A stretch of 64,000 bases of DNA, taken from positions 160,572 to 224,571 of the forward strand of contig NZ_CAUIYF010000001.1 of assembly GCF_962719845.1 (NCBI RefSeq), in the 5' to 3' direction. Each line of letters begins with the position of its first letter. Within the stretch, counting starts at the first letter, position 1. Below are positions 1-6,323 of the stretch, piece after piece. The notes beneath the pieces were generated by a model. It was not told the DNA's origin and did no database searches. It saw only the letters and a program-made list of their open reading frames with translations. The position numbers and the translations under genes were made by a program. Source of the stretch: Neisseria uirgultaei. Lineage in GTDB: Bacteria; Pseudomonadota; Gammaproteobacteria; Burkholderiales; Neisseriaceae.

Positions 1-1405
1 GTCCGCGAAGCCTCGCTGTCCCAAAACCTGCCCGTGTCCGGCCTCTCCTGCCACGTCCAAGTCATCGCCGGCACAAACCCCGGCTGGTGCCGCCAACTGG
101 CTTACAACGCCTACACCTCCGACACCTACGAACGCCACCAGACAAGCGGCACGGACGACACATGGAGCGCGTGGAAAAAACTCAATTCGGACGGCATCCC
201 CGTCGGCGCGATCGTGTCCTTTCCTAAAGCCGTACAAAACCCCGCCGGCTATCTCAAAGCCGACGGCACGGCCTTTGAACAAAACACCTTCCCCGATTTG
301 TACCGCGCACTGGGCAACAGCAACCGCCTGCCCGATTTAAGCCGTACCGACATCGGCATGACCGCGTGGTTTCCGTCCGACCGAATCCCGACCGGCTGGC
401 TGGCGTTCGACGAAATCGCCGACCGTGTAACCGAATCGGCGTATCCCGAACTTTACCGCCTGCTGGCCGAAAAATACGGCAGCATTGCCAACGTCCCCAA
501 AGCCGCCGACCGCTTCATCCGCAACGCGGGCAACGGCTTGGCGGTCGGACAGGTGCAGGAAGACGCAATCCGCAACATTACCGGCAAAATCGACAGCGGC
601 AACCGAAGCACCGAGCAACTCTTCGACACCGCCATCCCCGAGGGCGCGTTCGGCATCGACACCGCCCGCAAAAACTGGACATACGACGCAGGCGACGGCG
701 GCAACGACCGCCCGTCCGCCATCACATTCGACGCATCCCGCGTCGTCCCCACCGCCGACGAAAACCGCCCCAAAGCACTGGTTTTAAAACTGTGCATCAA
801 AGCCGCCGACACCTTGGGCGAAGCCGTGTTCTGGATAAAGTCCCACGGCGAAACCGTCAACGCCGGCGCACTGGACGCTGGCACGCTGGCGCAGGGTTTG
901 CAGGAAAAAGCCGACCGCGCCCACACCCACACCCCCCGCCCAAATCCAAGGGCTGGACGAAAAAATCAGCACCGCCGTTGCCGCGCAATTCACACGCCAA
1001 ACCATCGGCGGCGTGGATATTGTCAGATTCCCCGACGGCACAATGATACAGACCGGCAGTTACAGGTTTACAAGAAGCGGCGGCGCCATAGAAAACGAAG
1101 TCGTCTTCCCCATCGCCTTTGCCGACGGCAACGTCCGCTGCTTCGTGTCCGAACGCCATTCCGCCAGCGCCAACGGCGAAAGGCAATACAACTGGCTGTT
1201 TATCCGCGCAAAAAACCACGCCGCCGCCATTATCACCAACTGGTACGAAGGCAGTTGCGATTGGATGGCCATCGGCAAAGCCGCCTCGGGAAACGCCGCC
1301 AGCTCCCCCTCGACAGTCCCCGGAATCGATGAAGAAACGCTAAGGGGAATTAATGAAGACGCGCTAAATGAAATCAGAAGACTCGCCGCCAGCGGCTTCC
1401 GATAA
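1..1405 (+). pseudogene. Phage tail fibre protein, 5'-truncated by window and frameshifted
   Basis: The reading frame is open from base 1, so the gene begins upstream of the window. The first part (1 to about 936) holds two tail-collar-like segments with the pattern PVGAIVSFP...GYLKADG and GWLAFDE...YPELYRLLAEKYG, typical of Mu-like tail fibres. At a run of six C (932-937) the frame is lost. Dropping one C restores the continuation AQIQGLDEKISTAVAAQF and the fibre tail that ends at the TAA at 1405. The break therefore looks like a one-base insertion in a homopolymer. It could be a real mutation, slippage variation or a sequencing error. If real, the distal receptor-binding part of the fibre is not made. 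Confidence 0.8.
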
Positions 1406-1813
1406 CGCCGCCGCCGACCCGCAATGCCGTCTGAAACCCCGCCGCCGCCATTCCCGACCCCTTCCGTCATTCCCGCGCAGGCGGGAATCCAGACCCCCGA
1501 CGCGGCAGGAATCTGTCGGAAACGGCTGAAACCACCCCCGTCATTCCCGCAAAAGCGGGAATCTAGAAACCCCCGACGCGGCAGGAATCTGTCGGAAATG
1601 ACCGAAACCCCGAGATTCTAGATTCCCGCCTGCGCGGGAATGACGAAGCTTCAGACGGCACCGGATGCTTTGGCGGGCTTCAGACGGCATTGCCCGACCC
1701 CTTCAGAGTGCGAAGCCTGCCCGCAGGGTACGGCATCGGCAAAAAAAACCGCACGGCTGAAACCGCGCGGGAAAGGACAGTCGGGCGCGCCCGATAAGCA
1801 GCGGCCGTCCCCG
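1406..1813. repeat. dRS3/NIME repeat array and DUS copies
   Basis: This spacer carries three 20-base dRS3 repeats of the form ATTCCC-N8-GGGAAT at 1469-1488, 1543-1562 and 1622-1641. A repeated intervening stretch (about 1495-1522 and 1570-1597) contains GGCAGGAATCTGTCGGAA. This is the organisation of a neisserial intergenic mosaic element. DNA uptake sequences occur near 1423, 1650 and 1680. A GC-rich hairpin with arms near CCGCACGG/CCGCGCGG lies around 1751-1771. No gene is visible here. The array separates the tail fibre from the brnTA module and may mark how that module entered. Confidence 0.85.
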
Positions 1814-2116
1814 TTATTTCAATTGGGCGACATATTGGCGCAAAACCTCGTTGATGCGCGTCTGCCAGCCCTTGCCGCCGTCGCGGAATTTTTCGACCAC
1901 ATCGGCGGACAGGCGTATGGTAACGAGTTGTTTCGGGGTTTTGCCTGTGTTTCGTTTTTGCATTACGCCCTTTTCTTCCAATTGTTTTTGATGGGAAAAA
2001 AGCACCTGTGCCAAGTCTTCGGGCAGGGTTTCGGCAATGGGGCGGGCAAGCGCAAAATCTTCAGCGGCAAGTTCCCGCACTTCGCCGTCAGCGTTTATTA
2101 AGGATTGACGTTGCAT
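1814..2116 (-). CDS. brnA: BrnA-family antitoxin
   Basis: A 100-residue protein whose C-terminal part, VTIRLSADVVEKFRDGGKGW followed by QTRINEVLRQYV, is the ribbon-helix-helix region of BrnA antitoxins. In brnTA modules this protein neutralises the BrnT ribonuclease and represses its own promoter. The start is the ATG at 2116, which overlaps the 3' end of the brnT remnant, as usual for this pair. A further-upstream start at 2161 would only read back through brnT. The partner toxin gene is frameshifted, so this antitoxin may now act alone as a regulator or be drifting. It lies inside the prophage, opposite to the phage genes. Confidence 0.85.
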   Translation of the reverse strand: MQRQSLINADGEVRELAAEDFALARPIAETLPEDLAQVLFSHQKQLEEKGVMQKRNTGKTPKQLVTIRLSADVVEKFRDGGKGWQTRINEVLRQYVAQLK

Positions 2117-2377
2117 ATTTTTTAACCTCTCTTTTATTCGCTTTGCGAAAACTGATGACACGGATACCGTCTTTTATCGGCGTAAAACAGACAATGTGCA
2201 GGCGTTGCGTATCGCCCAGATAAGCAGCGGCAACATAACGCGGTTCGGGGTAATCTCAAAGCGGACATCGGGCACAATAGCGGCCGTTGTCCAGCGTATT
2301 TGCCCGACTAATTCAAAGGGCAAATTCCGCTCTTCGATATTGCGTTGATTTTTTTCGGAGTCAAATTCAATCTTCAT
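2088..2377 (-). pseudogene. brnT: BrnT-family ribonuclease toxin, frameshifted
   Basis: The N-terminal part starting at the ATG at 2377 reads MKIEFDSEKNQRNIEERNLP and continues to DVRFEITP. The frame then breaks at a G run on the plus strand (2247-2250). Adding one base there restores YVAAAYLGDTQRLHIVCFTP, then IKDGIRVISFRKANKREVKK, ending at the stop at 2088. These are the characteristic BrnT segments. As it stands only a short, aberrantly ended peptide would be made, so the RelE-fold ribonuclease is predicted inactive. The restored 3' end overlaps brnA by about 29 bases, consistent with an original brnT-brnA operon. Confidence 0.8.
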
Positions 2378-2453
2378 TGCAGCTTACAGCGTATTTTGTC
2401 GTTACATTATAAGCGGCAAAAAATCAAAATGTAAATACAGAAAAGGAAAACCA

Positions 2454-3056
2454 ATGACCATTTACTACAAAGACCGCGCCTTTTACGACGCGGACACCCC
2501 CGAACAAGCACCCGAGGGCGCGCGCCCCATTACGCCCGAACAACACGCCGCGCTGCTCGCCGCCCTCAATTCCGGCTGCATCGTGTCCGACGATCTGGCC
2601 GTTTCCCCACCGCGCCCGTCCGATTACCACGAATGGGACGGAAGCGACTGGGTGCTGACACCTACCGCCAAAAAGAAAATGCTGCAACAGGCGAAGTCTG
2701 AAAAACTGGCCGAAGTCAACCGCGCCGCGCAATCCTATATCGACCGTGCGGCTGGCTTGGATAAAGTGCCGGAATTTGAGGTGGCAACTTGGACAACGCA
2801 GGCATTTGAGGCGAAAGCATGGCATGCCGACCCCAATGCTGCCACGCCGACGCTTGACGCCATTGCCGCTTCTCGAGGCGTGCCGCCCGATGCTTTAAGG
2901 CAAAAAGCTTATGAAAAAACACTCAAATTCGAACTTTTGACCGCGCATGTTGCAAGCTTGAGGCAGGCGGCGGAAGACAAAATCAACGCCGCGGCCAATC
3001 TTGATGAATTGGCTGATATATCGCTCGTCATCGACCTGAAAGCTGAGGCTGAATGA
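2454..3056 (+). CDS. Tail fibre assembly protein
   Basis: A 200-residue protein beginning MTIYYKDRAFYDADTPEQAP, with a Trp-rich turn (HEWDGSDWVLT) and a long helical C-terminal half. This is typical of the tail fibre assembly chaperones that follow tail fibre genes in Mu-like phages and help the fibre fold and attach. The ATG at 2454 has AAAGGA about ten bases upstream. The stop codon overlaps the start of the next small gene by four bases, so the two are translationally coupled. In Mu this gene directly follows the tail fibre. Here brnTA and a repeat array lie between them. Confidence 0.8.
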   Translation: MTIYYKDRAFYDADTPEQAPEGARPITPEQHAALLAALNSGCIVSDDLAVSPPRPSDYHEWDGSDWVLTPTAKKKMLQQAKSEKLAEVNRAAQSYIDRAAGLDKVPEFEVATWTTQAFEAKAWHADPNAATPTLDAIAASRGVPPDALRQKAYEKTLKFELLTAHVASLRQAAEDKINAAANLDELADISLVIDLKAEAE

Positions 3057-3229
3057 ACCCCTACCAATTTTGCCAAAAAAAAATCGACGAATGGACGGAA
3101 ATCAGCCGCCGTGCCTCGGAAACCGGCGATATTGCCCTGTTTGAGCGGGCGGAAAAAGAAATCGCCAATTATCAAATGATCCAGAAACGCTATGCAACTG
3201 ATGGAAATAACCGCAATAAAGGAGGATAA
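3053..3229 (+). CDS. Small phage protein downstream of tail fibre assembly gene
   Basis: A 58-residue protein starting at an ATG that overlaps the preceding stop codon. It is charged and probably helical (MNPYQFCQKKIDEWTEISRR, then ALFERAEKEIANYQMIQKRY) with no signal peptide or membrane segment. The coupling and position suggest a role in tail fibre assembly or as a small accessory phage protein. No domain is recognised. Similar short helical proteins are commonly found at this position in Mu-like prophages, but the function is not known to me. Confidence 0.65.
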   Translation: MNPYQFCQKKIDEWTEISRRASETGDIALFERAEKEIANYQMIQKRYATDGNNRNKGG

Positions 3230-3246
3230 AAAATATTAAAGTGGGA

Positions 3247-3358
3247 CGGCGACGTACCGGTGCGGGAACACCGGTACACCAGCCAAGCAGGGTAAGCTGC
3301 ATTGACTTCAAGGCCGCCTTAGTCTCTAGAGACTTGGGCATTCTATCCAAAATTGGAG
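3247..3358 (+). promoter_or_regulatory. Structured leader of com with several palindromes
   Basis: Four hairpin-forming palindromes lie in about 105 bases. There is a perfect nine-base-pair stem (3254-3262 with 3269-3277), a short stem 3287-3290 with 3297-3300, a 14-base perfect palindrome at 3321-3334, and a five-base-pair stem 3346-3350 with 3353-3357. The last stem contains the first bases of the only Shine-Dalgarno sequence in front of com (GGAG, 3355-3358), so it could block translation of com. The segment has no convincing coding frame. Its role is inferred from structure and position. Confidence 0.55.
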
Positions 3359-3367
3359 TGAGTGCAA

Positions 3368-3481
3368 ATGCAAAACTACCGCGAACTGCGCTGCAAATAT
3401 TGCGGCAGGCTGCTTGCAAAAGGCAGCGGCAGCGTACAAATAAAATGTATGCGCTGCAAAAATATCAATACCTTCAACTAA
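3368..3481 (+). CDS. com: Com-family zinc-finger translational regulator
   Basis: A 37-residue protein with two CxxC pairs (RCKYCGRLL and IKCMRCKNIN), the four-cysteine zinc finger of the Mu Com protein. In Mu, Com binds the mRNA just upstream of mom and opens a hairpin so the DNA modification gene can be translated. Here the gene precedes an adenine methyltransferase by 93 bases, the same arrangement. The ATG at 3368 has GGAGTGAG nine bases upstream, partly inside a small hairpin. The length is shorter than Mu Com (about 62 residues), as is common for neisserial copies. Confidence 0.8.
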   Translation: MQNYRELRCKYCGRLLAKGSGSVQIKCMRCKNINTFN

Positions 3482-3556
3482 TTAAAAATCATCAGAATGC
3501 TACAGAGCATCAAAACATCATGATTCATTATATTGATAAGAGTACCAAGAGTACCC

Positions 3557-3574
3557 GTTATATAGGAGTAACTC
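3557..3574 (+). promoter_or_regulatory. Candidate Com-responsive stem-loop around the methyltransferase ribosome-binding site
   Basis: GTTA (3557-3560) can pair with TAAC (3569-3572), placing TATAGGAG, the Shine-Dalgarno of the methyltransferase, in the loop just before the ATG at 3575. A second stem, ATGCT/AGCAT (3497-3510), lies upstream. By analogy with Mu mom, this is where Com would be expected to act. The analogy is inference and the stems are short. Confidence 0.4.
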
Positions 3575-4348
3575 ATGGACTATACCAAACCACAACCTAT
3601 CGTCCCTTGGATGAGCGGTAAACGCCGACTGGCAAAACACCTGTTCCCGATGTTCCCCGAACATTCCTGTTATGTCGAACTGTTTGCAGGTGGGGCGGCA
3701 CTCTTTTTCCTTCGTCCGAAACCTGCCAAAGTAGAGGTACTCAACGACATCGACGGACAGCTTGTTAACCTCTACCGCGTCGTTCAGCATCATTTTGATG
3801 AGTTTGTCAGACAGTTCGAGTGGACGCTTACGAGCCGTGAAGTCTTCTCCCGACTGCAAAGCACACCACCGGATTGCATGACCGACATCCAACGTGCCGC
3901 ACGGTTCTTCTACCTACAGCACAATGCCTTCGGCGGCAAAACCGTCCAACAGTATTTCGGTACCGCAACCACATCTAAAGCATGGGACGCCTCTCAAATC
4001 AAAGCAAAACTGACCGCTGCCAAAACCAGACTGAACGGTGTATTCGTTGAAAACGAACCGTGGGAACGGTGCTTTAAACGCTACGACCGCGAACATACCT
4101 TCTTCTATGCCGACCCACCGTATTGGCAAACAGCAGGCTATGACCGTTCTTTTGATTGGATGCAATACGAATTATTGGCGAAATCGATGGCTGAGAGCAA
4201 AGGCAAAGTAATGCTGTCCATTAACGACCATCCCGATATTAGAGAGTTGTTCAAAGATTTCCGAACCACCCGCCTTGAGCTTATCTATTCCGTTGGTCGG
4301 GAAAAAACGCAAAAAACCAGCGGCGAACTAGTTATCTGCAACTGGTAA
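3575..4348 (+). CDS. DNA adenine N6-methyltransferase, Dam/D12 class (phage)
   Basis: A 257-residue protein of the D12 class of N6-adenine methyltransferases. Visible motifs are the N-terminal PWMSGKRRLAKHLFPMFPEH, the SAM-binding motif YVELFAGGAALFF (about residues 31-43) and the catalytic DPPY near residue 171 (FFYADPPYWQTAGYDRSFDW). The length is normal for the family and the gene looks intact. It occupies the mom position in the Mu-like right end and probably modifies phage DNA against host restriction. The upstream Com and the hairpin at its start suggest translational control. A stem-loop terminator follows within ten bases. Confidence 0.88.
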   Translation: MDYTKPQPIVPWMSGKRRLAKHLFPMFPEHSCYVELFAGGAALFFLRPKPAKVEVLNDIDGQLVNLYRVVQHHFDEFVRQFEWTLTSREVFSRLQSTPPDCMTDIQRAARFFYLQHNAFGGKTVQQYFGTATTSKAWDASQIKAKLTAAKTRLNGVFVENEPWERCFKRYDREHTFFYADPPYWQTAGYDRSFDWMQYELLAKSMAESKGKVMLSINDHPDIRELFKDFRTTRLELIYSVGREKTQKTSGELVICNW

Positions 4349-4351
4349 AAC

Positions 4352-4376
4352 AAAAGCGATGGTTATCGTCGCTTTT
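4352..4376 (+). terminator. Terminator after the phage methyltransferase
   Basis: AAAAGCGA (4352-4359) and TCGCTTTT (4369-4376) form an eight-base-pair stem with a nine-base loop, followed by an AT-rich tail, three bases after the methyltransferase stop codon. Confidence 0.6.
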
Positions 4377-4463
4377 ATAAAAGTGCAAGGGAGTTGCAAA
4401 TAATGCAATAAATTGCCAAAGTTTTTTCTCAGAAAATGCCGAGATTTTTCTCGGTGCGCTTCA
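4377..4463. other. Putative Mu-like right attachment end
   Basis: Read inward from 4463 on the minus strand the sequence starts TGAAGCGCACCGAGAAAAAT. Phage Mu's right end starts TGAAGCGGCGCACGAAAAAC. Two similar segments follow at roughly 22-25 base spacing (around 4416-4440 and 4441-4463), as expected for repeated MuA-binding sites. The end would be the CA at 4462-4463, and CCGTT (4464-4468) would be the candidate five-base target duplication. This cannot be confirmed without the left end. Confidence 0.5.
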
Positions 4464-4731
4464 CCGTTTAACAGACCATTAAGTGGGGATAATTTGCGCA
4501 AAAGCTGATACAATTTCCTACGCTTCGGTGGTGCAAAAGCTGCCGTAAATTTGTGCAAAAGCTGCCGTCGCCTTACAGATGTTTCGATACAAGGTTTAAA
4601 ACAATGGTTTGAACGGCAAAAACGCGTGTGTACCGCACTCATCCTTGTAGGTTTTAACCTGCACATTGGTTTTAAGTTTGTGCTGCTCGCAGATAGTGGC
4701 ACGCGTTTGGCGGAGATGCGGGCTACCGCTT
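4464..4731. other. Intergenic DNA beyond the prophage, with three short direct repeats
   Basis: No gene is recognised. GCAAAAGCTG occurs three times, at 4498-4507, within 4532-4546 and within 4554-4568. The last two copies share TGCAAAAGCTGCCGT and are 22 bases apart. The remaining sequence has only short frames without recognisable protein character. It leads into a toxin-tail reading frame at 4732. Confidence 0.5.
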
Positions 4732-4821
4732 GCTAATTATTCATCGTTACCAAAAGAAGACTTAGGTGTACATTCAGGCATAGTTAACAAAACAACTAAA
4801 CCTCTATTTACTGGAAAATAA
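4732..4821 (+). pseudogene. C-terminal tail of a polymorphic toxin (remnant)
   Basis: In one frame this stretch reads ANYSSLPKEDLGVHSGIVNK followed by TTKPLFTGK and a TAA at 4819-4821, one base before the next ATG. The composition and the spacing to an AT-rich small gene are those of the end of a contact-dependent or Maf-type toxin tip followed by its immunity gene. No toxin body is present upstream, so this is a fragment of about 29 residues. The identification rests on context, not on a known family. Confidence 0.5.
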
Positions 4822-4822
4822 A

Positions 4823-5170
4823 ATGACTTATTTAAAAATAATAATAACCAGTATAGTTTTATACATTTTATTATTGCAAATTAATCTTAAAATGTTAGAA
4901 AAAAGGATTGATTTCTTAGTAGAAAATATAGATGAATATTACCAGCAATATGGAACTTACCCAAATAATTTTGATTTTATATCAACTAAAACTAATTTTA
5001 CTACTGAATCATATTGTGATTTTTGGGATAAAAATATTGCAGGATATGGTAATTGTTACTTCGTAAAGAATGATAAAAACTATACTATTTTAGTCATGGG
5101 TTTCTCATCGAAAATACTGTTTTCATCTCACAATAAAATAAAAGAATTCAATTCAAATAAATATGATTAA
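4823..5170 (+). CDS. Putative immunity protein, membrane-anchored
   Basis: A 115-residue, AT-rich gene. The protein has an N-terminal hydrophobic segment (about residues 4-21, LKIIITSIVLYILLLQI), so it is probably anchored in the inner membrane with the rest outside the cytoplasm. Polar, Asn/Tyr-rich sequence with Cys residues near 71 and 83 follows. It begins one base after the stop of a toxin-tail frame, the position of a cognate immunity gene. No named family is recognised. The codon use and low GC content differ sharply from the core genes and indicate horizontal acquisition. Confidence 0.55.
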   Translation: MTYLKIIITSIVLYILLLQINLKMLEKRIDFLVENIDEYYQQYGTYPNNFDFISTKTNFTTESYCDFWDKNIAGYGNCYFVKNDKNYTILVMGFSSKILFSSHNKIKEFNSNKYD

Positions 5171-5214
5171 ATACAACAAGCAAGCCGTAGCCCGCATGAA
5201 ATCTTTAGTTTTCC

Positions 5215-5238
5215 GTAGGTCGGATTCTCGAATCCGAC
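5215..5238 (+). repeat. REP palindrome with GTAG head, copy 1
   Basis: GTAG is followed by GTCGGATTC-TC-GAATCCGAC, a perfect nine-base-pair palindrome. The GTAG tetranucleotide plus palindrome is the hallmark of REP elements mobilised by RAYT transposases, and a RAYT remnant lies 7 bases away. A longer direct repeat including AAGCCGTAGCCCGCAT precedes it (about 5177-5214) and recurs at about 6080-6120. Confidence 0.75.
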
Positions 5239-5244
5239 ATTACT

Positions 5245-5475
5245 TTAATCGTATTCAATAGAAAAGTCCGCATTGCCGCCACCCCAATTATGCGGATAAA
5301 TACCCTATTTGACATAACGGTGAAACGTAGAAAACCAGCAATCGGAATTTGCCCTACATAGCCATGTCTGACCGGATTGAAATACAGATAATCAAAATGG
5401 CAGGCAAAATTGGTCTCATCGCGGATAGTATGTTCCCCAAAGCGTTTTGCCAAAGCCTGAGATTGCCACCGATTA
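5245..5475 (-). pseudogene. REP-associated tyrosine transposase (RAYT) remnant
   Basis: On the minus strand, WQSQALAKRFGEHTIRDETN continues through FACHFDYLYFNPVRHGYVGQ. This matches the conserved C-terminal half of RAYT/Y1-type transposases (EHTIRDE...HxDYxxFNPVxHG). A frame change near 5315-5325 and an in-frame TAG follow, after which the other frame reads GIYPHNWGGGNADFSIEYD and stops at 5245. The N-terminal half with the HUH motif is missing. It is a non-functional 3' fragment next to its cognate REP palindromes. Confidence 0.8.
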
Positions 5476-5532
5476 AATATTGGTAAAAAAGGAAAGCCTA
5501 CAAGTTTAAAATTTAAATTTCCAGCTAAATAA
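5470..5532 (+). pseudogene. Short C-terminal tail of a toxin-like reading frame
   Basis: One frame reads RLNIGKKGKPTSLKFKFPAK then TAA at 5530-5532, nine bases before the start of the next AT-rich gene. The Lys-rich end resembles the last residues of polymorphic toxins preceding an immunity gene. Only about 20 residues are present and the fragment abuts the RAYT remnant, so the call is weak and contextual. Confidence 0.35.
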
Positions 5533-5541
5533 GGTTTTACT

Positions 5542-6006
5542 ATGAATAAAGAAACAGCAGAAGAAATACAATGCGGATTTGAATATTTGGCCTTCGATGA
5601 TCTTACTCCGATATCTTTTGCACCACTAGGGCGCGAACCGCAAACATGGCAATGGCAATTTGCAGTTGAATTTATATATCGACTATTAGTATGTGAATTG
5701 GCTATTTTATGGCCTTTTACATTTGATAAAAAACAAGAGATATTCATGTTTTGCCAAGAATTTGCAAAACAAAATCCTTTTGGTATGGAAAATAATGAAT
5801 TATGGTATTCTGGGGAAATTACATTAACAAAAAAAGGTTTGGATTTAGTTAAATTTTATATTCCCGAACTATTCGAATGCGAAGATTTGCCATTTGAGCT
5901 TAATCATTCGTTCATTCTAGCGCTAGAATCTATTTTTTCAGATTATGAAGTTCCATGGGAGGAAAATAATCCATTAATACCTATAAAAATATTAGATAAT
6001 AAATAA
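5542..6006 (+). CDS. Hypothetical protein, putative immunity protein
   Basis: A 154-residue acidic protein (starts MNKETAEEIQCGFEYLAFDD) with no signal peptide and no clear transmembrane segment, so it is probably cytoplasmic. It is rich in Trp, Phe and Glu and encoded by AT-rich DNA unlike the core genome. It has AAGG about eight bases upstream of the ATG. It sits in an island of toxin tails and REP debris, and its size and acidity fit an immunity protein to a nuclease-type toxin. No family is recognised, so the function is inference from context only. Confidence 0.5.
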   Translation: MNKETAEEIQCGFEYLAFDDLTPISFAPLGREPQTWQWQFAVEFIYRLLVCELAILWPFTFDKKQEIFMFCQEFAKQNPFGMENNELWYSGEITLTKKGLDLVKFYIPELFECEDLPFELNHSFILALESIFSDYEVPWEENNPLIPIKILDNK

Positions 6007-6323
6007 ATTACGTAGGTAGGCTCAAAATTTCTTCAGAGACGATTAAGAAGCAAGCTATAGCCCGTATGAAATCTAAACTCAACAAGTAAGCCGTAGCCCG
6101 CATAAAATCTTTAGTTTTCCGTAGGTCGTACTCTCGAATCCGACATTTTGGGCATTGCTGCAATGGATTGCAATGACAGGAACGTTAAAGATTTTGTCGG
6201 ATACAAGTATCTAACCTACGCTTGCTGTGTTGGTTGGGTGGTAGGGGGTAAGCCGCAGGCAGGCACGCGGTTTTGGGCGGTTGGGGACGACGTGTGTGGT
6301 GGAGCCGCACATATTGCATTTGC
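6007..6323. repeat. Intergenic region with an inverted pair of REP palindromes
   Basis: A second REP copy is at 6121-6144 (GTAG head, palindrome with one change). A third, in inverted orientation, is at 6195-6219 (ends CTAACCTAC, that is GTAGGTTAG on the other strand). The pair resembles a BIME. The stretch before it (about 6080-6120) repeats 5177-5214. No gene is seen. Confidence 0.65.

Larger units (their letters stand above)
1..4463 (+). mobile_element. Right end of a Mu-like prophage
   Basis: Gene order on the plus strand is tail fibre, tail fibre assembly protein, a small phage protein, Com and a DNA adenine methyltransferase. This matches the right-hand part of phage Mu (S-U-com-mom), without a gin invertase. 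The last 87 bases before 4463 look like a Mu attachment end. The left part of the prophage is outside the window. A brnTA module and a dRS3/NIME repeat array interrupt the tail genes, and two genes are frameshifted, so this end is at least partly decayed. The boundary at 4463 is inferred from resemblance to the Mu end. Confidence 0.8.

Noticed and set aside
453..932. Antisense frames over the tail fibre gene
   Set aside because: High-GC shadows of the fibre frame with no recognisable domains.
3254..3277. Hairpin before com as part of a tRNA-like gene
   Set aside because: No acceptor, anticodon or T-loop pattern can be built from the flanking sequence.
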